Position numbers and translations under genes: made by a program | DNA from: Gemmatimonadaceae bacterium | GTDB taxonomy: Bacteria; Gemmatimonadota; Gemmatimonadetes; Gemmatimonadales; Gemmatimonadaceae | Reading direction: 5' to 3' | DNA length: 64,000 nt | Assembly (NCBI GenBank): GCA_036496605.1 | Contig: DASXKV010000038.1 | Span: 62,001-126,000 of the forward strand | The notes under the pieces: generated by a model | Told to the model about the DNA's origin: nothing | What the model saw: the letters and a program-made list of their open reading frames with translations, nothing else | The model's database searches: none | Shown: in pieces, positions 45,649-53,423 of the stretch | Position numbering within the stretch: position 1 is the first letter of the stretch | How the letters are laid out: each line of letters begins with the position of its first letter

Positions 45649-46032
45649 CTACGCTCCCGTTGACGGCAGCACGGAGAGGATCTTTTCATCACTCGACAAC
45701 GTCACGTCCATCGAGTCGCCCGGCGCGAGCGAGAACGCCCCGCTACGGACGACGCGCCCGACGGCAAAGATCCGCGCGATGACGTTCACGCGATTCGCGC
45801 CGCCAATGATCGCCGAGGGCACGCGGAGTGTTTCCGTCTTTCCCGCGAAGACGGTTCCGATCCGCATCGGATCGCCACCCTGGCCCATCGCGTAGACGTC
45901 GGCCTGGTCGGTCGACTGGTTGTGGAAGACGATCGCTGCTTCGGGCTCGGCGCCTCGGTGGAAGGGGCCGCACGCGGTAGTGAGGAAGACGATGCCTGCC
46001 AGGACAATGATGTGACGGACGGCGATACGCAT
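45649..46032 (-). CDS. Small lipoprotein
   Basis: 127 residues from the ATG at 46032 (the frame is open to 46581 but upstream residues are not protein-like). The signal peptide VRHIIVLAGIVFLTTAC ends in a lipobox with Cys near residue 20. The mature part (EAAIVFHNQSTDQADVYAMGQGGDPMRIGTV, then TETLRVPSAIIGG, then GDSMDVTLSSDEKILSVLP) looks like a beta-sandwich. I do not recognise a named domain, though similar unnamed lipoproteins are frequent in Gemmatimonadota. It is divergent from the cupredoxin gene. Confidence 0.75.
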   Translation of the reverse strand: MRIAVRHIIVLAGIVFLTTACGPFHRGAEPEAAIVFHNQSTDQADVYAMGQGGDPMRIGTVFAGKTETLRVPSAIIGGANRVNVIARIFAVGRVVRSGAFSLAPGDSMDVTLSSDEKILSVLPSTGA

Positions 46033-46149
46033 GAGCTTTCCTTCAGGGATCAGTCCGCCCTTTGTTGCAACTCTCGCGCTCGACATACGAATCGATACGC
46101 GAAAAGCGTCCCAAACAATCGTCCGGCCATGGCGCCGGCCTGAGGCTCC

Positions 46150-46647
46150 ATGAAAACGATCATCACTGCGCAGACTCTCTGCTATCTGACTCTCGCGCTC
46201 GCACTCGGGTGTTCCAAGGAGCCGGCTCGAGGCACAGAGGCAGCGCGTGCGGCGCCTTACCGACCGCAGACTCGCAACATCACGATCACGACTGTGCCTC
46301 TCCTCGTGAAGGAACAGCAGGGCGTGCTCCCCTTCCTGACGAGAGACTTCGCAAAGGGGGGTGTGCTGGAGGGAAAGGAGGTTTACGCGTTCTCGCCATC
46401 GAATGTCGTAGTCGTGGAGGGTGACACGATCCATTTCACATTCATCAATCCCGAGGACGACGTGCATTCGTTCGTGCTTCCGGACCTCACCGTGCCATTG
46501 TCCCCGCAGAAATCGACGAGCGCGACATACGTTGCGAAGCGCGCGGGCATCTACCCATTCGTCTGCGCCATCGCCTCGCACCTGCCGATGATGTCAGGGC
46601 AGCTGATCGTGTTGGCACCGCCGTCCGTCGCGACGAGCACGAACTAG
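46150..46647 (+). CDS. Cupredoxin-domain lipoprotein
   Basis: 165-residue lipoprotein: signal peptide LCYLTLALALGC with lipid-modified Cys near residue 21. A linker precedes a cupredoxin fold of about 100 residues: VVVVEGDTIHFTFINPEDDVHSFVLPDL supplies the first His ligand, and IYPFVCAIASHLPMMSGQLIVL supplies Cys, His and Met. The full type-1 copper ligand set (His, Cys, His, Met) is therefore present, with a four-residue Cys-His spacing longer than in plastocyanin. It probably shuttles electrons in the periplasm. The nearby cytochrome-porin fusion and cytochrome c (47413-49960) may be partners. Confidence 0.85.
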   Translation: MKTIITAQTLCYLTLALALGCSKEPARGTEAARAAPYRPQTRNITITTVPLLVKEQQGVLPFLTRDFAKGGVLEGKEVYAFSPSNVVVVEGDTIHFTFINPEDDVHSFVLPDLTVPLSPQKSTSATYVAKRAGIYPFVCAIASHLPMMSGQLIVLAPPSVATSTN

Positions 46648-46656
46648 AACGGCTGC

Positions 46657-47262
46657 CTAACGACCGCCGAAGTTGTAGCGCACGCCGACGCCGAGGCCCC
46701 AGCGCGTCGCGCCATCGAGCCGGGCGGTTTGCGTGGGGAACGCGGTTATCTCCCAGTGAGCAGAAGGTGCCATGAGATAACCGAAGAAGGCACCAGCGAG
46801 ACCGCCGGCGGTGACGAGAAGGAGGTTGCGATCCAGGTAGGGCTCGTCGTTCTCTTGAGCGCTCGCCGCCGAGTCGCGCTCGGCCGCGCAGCGGGGCTTG
46901 TCATCGAGGCAGCGGATCACCGCGGCAGTCCCTCCCGCGAGCAATCCGATTACCGCGAGGACGGTCACCGTCTGGTCTCGGGACCCGACGTCACGCTCAA
47001 CCTCCAGGCGCGCGACGTCGCTGCGCGCGAAGAGAATCCGAACTGCCCCATCCTCGTCAGGCTCGACGACAATCGAGTCGTTGCCGATCGAGCGCAAGCG
47101 GCCGGTAATCGGCGCGCTATCGCTCGCGCTCTGATACAGACGAACGTGATTCCCCGGTACGACGGCGGCGGGAGAGGTCTGCTGCGCCAGTGAGCACGGG
47201 CTCGCGCCGGCAACCAGGGCGAGCGCGACGACAACGGTGAGCGTTCTGGCAACAATCTGCAT
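46657..47262 (-). CDS. Exported hypothetical protein
   Basis: 201 residues. A signal peptide (TLTVVVALALVAGASPCSLAQ) is followed by a small beta domain (GNHVRLYQSASDSAPITGRLRSIGNDSIVVEPDED, then ARLEVERD) that looks like an SH3-like or LSm-type fold. Two hydrophobic segments (VTVLAVIGLLAGGTAAVI and LLLVTAGGLAGAFFGYLMAP) flank a soluble stretch with a CLDDKPRC pair. The end GLGVGVRYNFGGR recalls a beta-barrel strand. The family is unknown to me. The TAG stop lies in a CCTAACG word (46656-46662). It converges with the cupredoxin gene, 9 bases apart. Confidence 0.65.
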   Translation of the reverse strand: MQIVARTLTVVVALALVAGASPCSLAQQTSPAAVVPGNHVRLYQSASDSAPITGRLRSIGNDSIVVEPDEDGAVRILFARSDVARLEVERDVGSRDQTVTVLAVIGLLAGGTAAVIRCLDDKPRCAAERDSAASAQENDEPYLDRNLLLVTAGGLAGAFFGYLMAPSAHWEITAFPTQTARLDGATRWGLGVGVRYNFGGR

Positions 47263-47412
47263 ACGACCGGTCCGTCGTTTGGGTGCGGAGCAGAGTTACG
47301 TCGGGCTGCAGCCCCTTCTATCACGACGGACGAGCGGATGTTCCTACGTGTTGGACCGGCTATTCGGACCGGGCCCGGGGAGGTTGGTGTTCGAAAGCCG
47401 CGCTCATGAGGT

Positions 47413-48909
47413 CTAGAATGCCAGCCAGAGATACAGGTAGAGGGTGTTGTTATTCGATGCGTTGCGTCCGGCGGCGTCGTAGTTCGTCGTCGCACCATTG
47501 AACTTGTTGTACAGCACGTACTGCGCTCCAATGCGGGTATTCTGCCATGGGTTGTAGGTGAACTCCCCGAGGAGCCCTGAGGTGTTCGGACTTCCGGTGC
47601 GGCTGCCGGCGACGGCAGCGGGTGCGTACAGCGCCGGGTCCATGTTACCGCTCGTTAGGAAATACTGAAGACTCGCGCCGTACCGAAGGCTGGGGACATA
47701 GGATGCGCTCGCGCGGAGGGTCTCGAGCGAATTCTTGAGAAAGTCTGCAGTCGGTGGCACCACAGCGCGCGCGGCGTTGAGGGTTTGATTCTCGTGGATA
47801 TAGGCAACCCGTCCAATCAATGTGCCGGGATCGACTTTCTGCTCGATTTGGGCATCGATGGCGACATCAGTGTAACGGTTGATCAGGCCGGTGACTCCCG
47901 TAGGGTACAGTTGCGAGGCGAGACCGAAGGTGCCGAGCATGAGATACGTGGACGGCGTCTGATGCTGAAGGGCGACGCGCCAGTACGGAGCGACGCCTTT
48001 CGTCACATTGGTCGCGCTCGAATCCAGTGGCTGGGCGGTCCCTTGCGGCGCGGAGCGATACGCGGTGACCTCGGCGTACAATAGATCTCCCCAGAGCGAG
48101 TACGCGCCGAGGCCGACGACCTGCTGACCGAGCGCTCCGTCGATGATCGTGCTGCCGATCGGTGATGGCGCGACCTCCGAGCTGATGAAGGGGAAGCCCC
48201 ACGCCGGAGTGGTGTTCCAGAGGTCCTGGACGGTGGGATTGTTGTTGACCGTCAAGCCGAACAGCAGGTCGCGCGCGGCGAGCGACGTGTGCGTTGCGTA
48301 CCGCACGTCGATGTTGTCGATGCCGAAGCTGCCATCGGGGGCGGCGTAGGTGAACTGGGTGAACGCGCCCATTTTCGGCGTCAATTGACCCGCGAGGAAG
48401 ACGCTGAACTGCTGTGGAAATGACGCCGTGTTGTTCTGGGTTGCCGGCTGCGCTTCCGACGTGTGCGTCGTTGACGTGACGAGCATCGCCGACAGGGGCG
48501 GGATGGGGGAGAGCTTCAACGTTTCGCTCGTGGTATCGGCCGGCTGTCCAATCGTCTCCAGGCCCGTGAGCGTGTAGCCGTTCAGCTTGAAGAGACGGCC
48601 GAACGGTGTGAGTTGAGGAAATTGATAATGACAGGCGCTGCACGCGAGCTTGGTCTGCCGCGAGAAGCTCGGGACGCCCCTGTGGACCGCAACGAGCGCC
48701 GCGATGAGCGATGCCGGCGCGACCATGCGATCGCGCCCAATGCCCGGCACGAGCTGCGTCGAGTCTCCCGTCTCGGCGACGGGAACGCGCAAATGTCCAA
48801 TATCGCCGTTGCTCCCACGCGCGATCGCGGGGAAGATGGCCATCGCACCGCCAACGACGCAGAACAGCACTGCGCGAGCTCGGCTCACACACATCTGCTT
48901 GAGTCGCAT
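47413..48909 (-). CDS. Monoheme cytochrome c-porin fusion, Cyc2-like architecture
   Basis: 498 residues from the ATG at 48909. An export signal (RAVLFCVVGGAMAIFPAIARG) is followed by one c-type heme site at about residue 90, in the segment TKLACSACHYQFPQLTPFGRLFK. The remaining 380 residues alternate short polar turns with amphipathic aromatic strands (FSVFLAGQLTPKMGAFTQFTYAA, NIDVRYATHTSLAARDLLFGLTVN, YWRVALQHQTPSTYLMLGTFGLA). The protein ends NTLYLYLWLAF with a C-terminal Phe, the outer-membrane barrel signal. This layout of an N-terminal heme plug and a barrel is that of Cyc2 iron oxidases and relatives. An electron-conduit role is likely; iron as donor is not shown. Confidence 0.8.
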   Translation of the reverse strand: MRLKQMCVSRARAVLFCVVGGAMAIFPAIARGSNGDIGHLRVPVAETGDSTQLVPGIGRDRMVAPASLIAALVAVHRGVPSFSRQTKLACSACHYQFPQLTPFGRLFKLNGYTLTGLETIGQPADTTSETLKLSPIPPLSAMLVTSTTHTSEAQPATQNNTASFPQQFSVFLAGQLTPKMGAFTQFTYAAPDGSFGIDNIDVRYATHTSLAARDLLFGLTVNNNPTVQDLWNTTPAWGFPFISSEVAPSPIGSTIIDGALGQQVVGLGAYSLWGDLLYAEVTAYRSAPQGTAQPLDSSATNVTKGVAPYWRVALQHQTPSTYLMLGTFGLASQLYPTGVTGLINRYTDVAIDAQIEQKVDPGTLIGRVAYIHENQTLNAARAVVPPTADFLKNSLETLRASASYVPSLRYGASLQYFLTSGNMDPALYAPAAVAGSRTGSPNTSGLLGEFTYNPWQNTRIGAQYVLYNKFNGATTNYDAAGRNASNNNTLYLYLWLAF

Positions 48910-49030
48910 GCGACGTCCTCGAGATAAAGAAGAGAACCCCGTCCGGCTGGGCGGCCGCGCCATCGCGCCGGCCGACTGACCAAGCTAGATGCCCGTTTCC
49001 GGTCGTGCAGTGAGGAAGCCGGGCGATATC

Positions 49031-49074
49031 TGTCAGAGAAACCCTGACATGGCAGCGGTCGCCGTTAGTATACT
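49031..49074 (+). promoter_or_regulatory. Candidate promoter with overlapping operator, DoxX/cytochrome operon
   Basis: Inverted repeat TGTCAG / CTGACA (7-base spacer, 49031-49049). Its right arm doubles as a -35-like CTGACA (49044-49049); a -10-like TATACT follows at 49069-49074, spacing 19. This lies in the divergent region between the cytochrome-porin gene and the DoxX gene, 30 bases before the DoxX ATG. A repressor bound here would block that promoter. Confidence 0.45.
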
Positions 49075-49103
49075 CTCAAGCGTCGTGACGAAACGCGGCG
49101 ACG

Positions 49104-49580
49104 ATGGGTGCTTTGCGCAGAGGTCTCATCGGCGACTGCTCACTTACGAGGCGCTCTGTGGACGCACAAGTGGGGTCTGTTCTCGAGCGGTGGGGACTTG
49201 TACCGCTCCGCGTCGTAATCGGCGTCGTATTTCTGATGCATGGCGCGCAAAAGTTGTTCGTCTTCGGACTCGCGGGTACCGCCGACATTATGGGAAAGCT
49301 CGGCATTCCACTCGCGACTCTCGCGGCCGCGATCGTGATCGCCGCGGAGTTCCTAGGCGGAATGGCGATCATCACGGGATTCTTCGCCCGCTGGGCCGGC
49401 GTGGTGCTCGCGATCGAGATGTGCGTCGCGATTCCCGTGGCTCGCCTGAGCGGCGGCTTCTTCGCGCCCTACGGTTTCGAGTTCGAGTTCACTCTCCTCG
49501 GCGCCTGTCTCACGTTCGCCGCGATCGGATCCGGGGGCATGTCACTCGATCGAATGCTGGGGGCGCGCCGGCAGCCATGA
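49104..49580 (+). CDS. DoxX family membrane protein
   Basis: 158 residues from ATG at 49104; GTG at 49158 or so would remove an atypical N-terminus and is an alternative. Four hydrophobic helices with family signatures: PLRVVIGVVFLMHGAQKLF (the H-G-x-x-K motif near the first helix), GIPLATLAAAIVIAAEFLGGMAIITGFFAR, and LLGACLTFAAIGSGGMSLD. Members of this group are inner-membrane proteins linked to quinone chemistry, thiol redox balance or thiosulfate oxidation (DoxD). Here the gene overlaps a cytochrome c gene by 4 bases (ATGA). That coupling supports a role in electron transfer. Confidence 0.85.
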   Translation: MGALRRGLIGDCSLTRRSVDAQVGSVLERWGLVPLRVVIGVVFLMHGAQKLFVFGLAGTADIMGKLGIPLATLAAAIVIAAEFLGGMAIITGFFARWAGVVLAIEMCVAIPVARLSGGFFAPYGFEFEFTLLGACLTFAAIGSGGMSLDRMLGARRQP

Positions 49581-49960
49581 GGACGAGCAAGGTTTCCGCG
49601 CGGCTGCTCGTTGTTATGGCGGTTATCGGGGCGCGTCCAGTGCTCGCACAGCAGACGGCGCCTGACACCAGTGCCATCACGCCGCAAGCCGTGGATCAGG
49701 GACGCGCGATCTTTCACGGAAAAGGAACGTGCTTCGCGTGCCACGGCGCGCAGCTCGAAGGGACACAGCTCGCGCCGACGCTCAAATCGCACGCGTGGCG
49801 CGACGCCAAGAACGGCCAGCTCGACGAGCTTTTTCGGGTCGTGACGCACGGCGTCCCGTCGACCGTGATGGTCGCCTATCCCGGCGGAATCTCTCGCACC
49901 GACGCGCTGAACGTCGCCTCGTACATCTGGTCAGTCAACAACCGGAACGCGAAGCCGTAA
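49577..49960 (+). CDS. Small periplasmic cytochrome c
   Basis: 127 residues from the ATG at 49577. The signal peptide (ARLLVVMAVIGARPVLAQ) is followed by a class I cytochrome c: GRAIFHGKGTCFACHGAQLEGT with the heme site CFACH near residue 51, then LAPTLKSHAWRD, and a Met in VPSTVMVAYPGG as likely axial ligand, ending LNVASYIWSV. It overlaps the DoxX gene and is translationally coupled to it. It may carry electrons between the quinone pool side and a terminal oxidase or the cytochrome-porin encoded divergently upstream. Confidence 0.9.
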   Translation: MRTSKVSARLLVVMAVIGARPVLAQQTAPDTSAITPQAVDQGRAIFHGKGTCFACHGAQLEGTQLAPTLKSHAWRDAKNGQLDELFRVVTHGVPSTVMVAYPGGISRTDALNVASYIWSVNNRNAKP

Positions 49961-49979
49961 AGGCGGCGTTAGGCGTTCG

Positions 49980-50180
49980 TCAGTGATTTCGAACGGGGTG
50001 CCAGTGTGGTACGCGCGCGATACGGCGTATCCCGCGCCACAACTGCACTGACCACTCGTCATGCCAGAGTTGATAAAGCAACCAGAGCGTGACCAGTACG
50101 TCGAAGAGTATGGCGAGGATGATGGCGAAGATCGGGAACAGCATCCCGACCAGCACGATGACTACCGGAGCGCCTCCCAT
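49980..50180 (-). CDS. Small membrane protein
   Basis: 66 residues from the ATG at 50180, which has a very strong ribosome binding site (GGGAGGAGG). One long hydrophobic segment (APVVIVLVGMLFPIFAIILAILFDVLVTLWLLYQL, two helices or one re-entrant pair; cited in description only) is followed by a basic, aromatic tail (LWRGIRRIARVPHWHPV). No family is recognised. Two inverted repeats sit immediately upstream of the ribosome binding site. Longer upstream starts are Arg-rich and lack a binding site. Confidence 0.65.
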   Translation of the reverse strand: MGGAPVVIVLVGMLFPIFAIILAILFDVLVTLWLLYQLWHDEWSVQLWRGIRRIARVPHWHPVRNH

Positions 50181-50192
50181 GGGCCTCCTCCC

Positions 50193-50227
50193 GACCGGCT
50201 GCTGCCGGTCGATACCGATGTATCGGT
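50193..50227 (-). promoter_or_regulatory. Two inverted repeats abutting a ribosome binding site
   Basis: GACCGGC / GCCGGTC with a 4-base loop (50193-50210) and ACCGAT / ATCGGT with a 2-base gap (50214-50227). In the reverse-strand transcript they form adjacent hairpins ending 3 bases before the GGGAGGAGG of the 66-residue membrane protein gene. They may be an operator pair or a translation-control leader. Confidence 0.4.
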
Positions 50228-50400
50228 GAGCTGGGCGCCGTCCCACCTGCGCGGCGCGAGCGAAAGGTCAGATCACCGACCTCGGGCTTCTCGCGTGAAT
50301 CTGCTGCGTTGGAACCGCAGAACAGTCAGGGCTAACCGTACCGTTGCGTCCGCAGTTCGCTGATCCGCACAGATTCGCGCTGCTGCCCCGTGCGCCGGAC

Positions 50401-52263
50401 TCATGGCAGAACTGGCAGCTCCACGCGCGAGGCTTGCTGCGCCGAGTGATACACGCGTTCGGTCGCCTTGGTGAAATCGGAGGCCTTCGCATTGTAGATG
50501 TCGATGAACCGCTGCGGGTTTCGATCGACGAGCGGGAACCAGGTACTCTGAATGTGCACCATGATCCGGTGCCCCTTCTTGAAGGTGTGCAGTACGTCGT
50601 CCATGCCGAACGTCACGCGCTCGACCTTGCCCGGCACGAATGCCTCCGGCCGCGAGTAGCTGTTCCTGAACTTTCCACGCATCACGTCGCCACGCACGAG
50701 CTCCTGAAAGCCGGCCGTCTTCGCGGTCGTCGTTGGATCGTCCGCTGCGCCGACTGGATGCACGTCGATGAGCTTCACGATCCAGTCGCCGTCGGTACCA
50801 CTCGTGGAGACGAACAGCGTCGGTCGCACAGAGCCAGCGATCGTCAGGTCTGCGGCGAGCGGCTCGGTCTCATACACAAGCACGTCGGGACGAGCCGCCG
50901 TGAAGCGCTGATCGTATGCCATGTAGTCCGGCTTCATGCCGGTGTTGTGCTGCTCGAGGAAGGGCACGGGGGCCGCCGGGTCGCTCACGTACTGGTCGAA
51001 GGCAGCGCCCTCCTTGCCTAACGGGGCAACGGGTGACAGCGCGCCGGCGGCATGGAGATAGAGTGCGCGCGGCGTGGCCTCTTTCGGGGGCCAGGCATCG
51101 AACGTCCGCCACCGGTTGGTGCCCGTTTCGAAGGCCGTCGCCGCCGGCAACGAGAGATCCTCGCCACCCTCGAGATAGTGCCTGAAGAAGGGGTATTCGA
51201 TGCTGTCGCGGAAGAACGCACTCGTGCTGGATCCGAATCGCAGATCGCCGAGCGCATCGCCGGTGCCGCGACTCCATTGACCGTGCGACCACGGGCCGAG
51301 TGCAATCCGATTCGATGTCCCGGAACTCTGCCGCTCGATGGACTCGTGCACGATCAAGGCGCCGCGCAGGTTGTTGGCGTCATACCAGCCGCTCACCGTC
51401 AGCACTGCGGGCGTGACATTCGTGAGCTGTGGTCCAACACGGCGCGCCTCCCAGAAGGCGTCATCGGTGCCGTGCGCCATCATGTCGTTCCAGAATGGCG
51501 CGCGTCCTTTGAGATACTTGCGGTCGGCATTCGAGAGCGGGCCCATGTCGAGGAAGAACTGGTAGCCGTCGTCGGTACCGAAGTCGAATCGGCCGGGATG
51601 CTGGGTCGTCGGCGCCGGTCTCGCGGCACCGCTCGTGGCAAAGAACTCGAACGCACTCGCCAACCAGAAGGCACCATGATGGTGCACGTCGTCACCAAGG
51701 AACCAATCGGCCTGGGGTGCTTGCGGCGACGCCGCCTTGAGCGCGGGATGAGCATTCACTAACGCCGCAGCCGTGAAGTAGCCGCCGTACGAGATACCCC
51801 AGATGCCAACACGCCCATTGTTGTGCGGGACGTGCGCCACGAGCCAATCGATCGTGTCGTACGCGTCGGTGCTCTCGTCGGCCGAGATCGAGCCGGCCAT
51901 GCCGCGCCAGGGGGTCATGTGCACGAAGTTGCCCTCGGACATGAAACGCCCGCGCACGTCCTGATAGACGAAGATGAACCCGTCGTCGGCGAATCTCGCC
52001 GAGGGCCCAATGGCGCGCGGGTACGCCGTCGGTCCGTACGGTCCGACACTGTACGGCGTCCGCGTGACCATGATCGGATAGCGCCGCGAGGTGTCGCGAG
52101 GCGCGTACACGACGGTGAAGAGGTGCGTCCCGTCGCGCATCGGGATCTTCACTTCGGTCTTTGCGTAGCGAGCCTCGATCGGTGCGGGTGCCTGCGCCGC
52201 GACGCTGATAGTGAGGACGATCGAGAGGAAGCAGGCCAGCCTGGACGCCGACAGGATTCTCAT
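50401..52263 (-). CDS. CocE/NonD (X-Pro dipeptidyl-peptidase S15-like) hydrolase (1)
   Basis: 620-residue exported serine hydrolase of the S15/CocE group, which cleave X-Pro dipeptides, acyl-amino acids, esters or beta-lactams. A signal peptide (LACFLSIVLTISVAAQ) is followed by the alpha/beta-hydrolase domain: VKIPMRDGTHLFTVVYAPRD, the tyrosine-bearing RTPYSVGPYG, FVYQDVRGRFMSEG, YDTIDWLVAHVPHNNGRVGIWG, nucleophile Ser in GISYGGY near 154, and HPALKAASPQAP. The C-terminal jelly roll is marked by SVRPTLFVSTSGTDGDWIVKLIDV and HRIMVHIQSTWFPLVDRNPQRF. The 4-base overlap (ATGA) with the preceding GNAT gene shows an operon. A close paralogue is at 53424-55358. Confidence 0.93.
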   Translation of the reverse strand: MRILSASRLACFLSIVLTISVAAQAPAPIEARYAKTEVKIPMRDGTHLFTVVYAPRDTSRRYPIMVTRTPYSVGPYGPTAYPRAIGPSARFADDGFIFVYQDVRGRFMSEGNFVHMTPWRGMAGSISADESTDAYDTIDWLVAHVPHNNGRVGIWGISYGGYFTAAALVNAHPALKAASPQAPQADWFLGDDVHHHGAFWLASAFEFFATSGAARPAPTTQHPGRFDFGTDDGYQFFLDMGPLSNADRKYLKGRAPFWNDMMAHGTDDAFWEARRVGPQLTNVTPAVLTVSGWYDANNLRGALIVHESIERQSSGTSNRIALGPWSHGQWSRGTGDALGDLRFGSSTSAFFRDSIEYPFFRHYLEGGEDLSLPAATAFETGTNRWRTFDAWPPKEATPRALYLHAAGALSPVAPLGKEGAAFDQYVSDPAAPVPFLEQHNTGMKPDYMAYDQRFTAARPDVLVYETEPLAADLTIAGSVRPTLFVSTSGTDGDWIVKLIDVHPVGAADDPTTTAKTAGFQELVRGDVMRGKFRNSYSRPEAFVPGKVERVTFGMDDVLHTFKKGHRIMVHIQSTWFPLVDRNPQRFIDIYNAKASDFTKATERVYHSAQQASRVELPVLP

Positions 52264-53153
52264 CGCACCACCTGCTCGAGCAAGTAAAAGGACCGCCCCG
52301 CCGCGGGGTCGCGACGGAGACCAATGACGACATAGCCGCTATCGAGTGCCCATTGAAAATGCTGACGGGTGGCGGCGTGCCAGGTGCGCGCGTCGGCCGG
52401 TGCCGTCGTGAGGAGCTGCGCGAACTCCGAAGGAATCTCGAGCCGTAGCCGCGGCGGCGTGGCCCCGCCGACGCCGATCAACGGATCGTCCGCTCGGGGC
52501 CGCGCGGTGAGGATGGGTGTGCGCTGATCGGCAGGATCGAGCGTCGACGACGCGACGTGCGCGGGCTGCGAGGTGTCGCTTCGGACGACGAGACGATCGG
52601 TGGCTAGACCGTGGTGCAAGGGACTTCCCGTGTTACCGTACATGTCCGGCACGTAGCGCACGACGCGCGCACCGAGGACGTTGAGGTTGAGGTGCGCATT
52701 CTTCGCGATCAACGGATCGTACGTCCAGTACATCTCGGCGATGTTCCGCCGAAGCAACTCCTGCCGCTGACATTCCTTGAGTCGGCGTCCGACGTGGGCG
52801 TCGCGGAGCCGATCGCGCACGCCGAGCATGTGCGACCAGTGGATGATCTTTCCCTCCTCGTCGATACCCGTTAGGCCGAAGACGAAGCCATCCAGCTCAG
52901 CGTGGGCATCGAAGGCACCGAACGCGATGCCGCCGACGTGCATCGCGACCTGCAGGATCGTCCCGGGCACCGGATCGAAAGTCGTGCCCCAGATCTCGCG
53001 TTGGAGCTCGACGCACGCGTGGTAGTCAGCGGCCGATACTAATGGACGGATGACCAGTGCGACGGCATGCGCGTCGGCGGCGTACGGTGCCGACGATGAG
53101 AACGGTGGGGCGGGAGCGGGGTCGGGGGCGGGGCCGGATCGTTGTGCAGTCAC
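52260..53153 (-). CDS. GNAT-superfamily acetyltransferase-like protein (COG3375-type)
   Basis: About 297 residues from GTG at 53153; the longer reading to 53261 adds residues without family resemblance. After a Pro/Ala-rich start, the GNAT-like region shows VIRPLVSAADYHACVELQREIWG, then VGGIAFGAFDAHAELDGFVFGLTG, IIHWSHMLGVRDRLRDAHVGRRLKECQR (acetyl-CoA-site-like helix) and MYWTYDPLIAKNAHLNLNVLGARV. This matches the predicted GNAT acetyltransferases of COG3375. The stop overlaps the S15 hydrolase start, so both proteins are made from one message. Acetylation of an amino acid or peptide fragment is a reasonable but unproven link. Confidence 0.85.
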   Translation of the reverse strand: MTAQRSGPAPDPAPAPPFSSSAPYAADAHAVALVIRPLVSAADYHACVELQREIWGTTFDPVPGTILQVAMHVGGIAFGAFDAHAELDGFVFGLTGIDEEGKIIHWSHMLGVRDRLRDAHVGRRLKECQRQELLRRNIAEMYWTYDPLIAKNAHLNLNVLGARVVRYVPDMYGNTGSPLHHGLATDRLVVRSDTSQPAHVASSTLDPADQRTPILTARPRADDPLIGVGGATPPRLRLEIPSEFAQLLTTAPADARTWHAATRQHFQWALDSGYVVIGLRRDPAAGRSFYLLEQVVR

Positions 53154-53423
53154 AGACTCTCGCGCGACGGGGCCGGGGTGGGGAAGCGAACTAATGAGCG
53201 AGTACTCAACGTGATCGCCGAGGCAGGTGGATAATTGAACGCCGCGAGCACGCGCCGCCAAGTACCTCCGCGAAAAAAGAGGCCCCCTTGCGCATACCTC
53301 CTAGGTGTACCATGATGGGCTCCGCTACGGTCCTTCCCGGCTGATCGCTTGGCTCGCCTCCGGGCGTGGGCTCCCACCGTCCCGCGTCCGTGACGCATCT
53401 CATCACGTTCCAGAGGACACCTC

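Noticed and set aside
53298-53315. ACCTCCTAGGTGT around 53300 as an operator
   Set aside because: Only the central CCTAGG is palindromic; the outer bases do not pair well enough.
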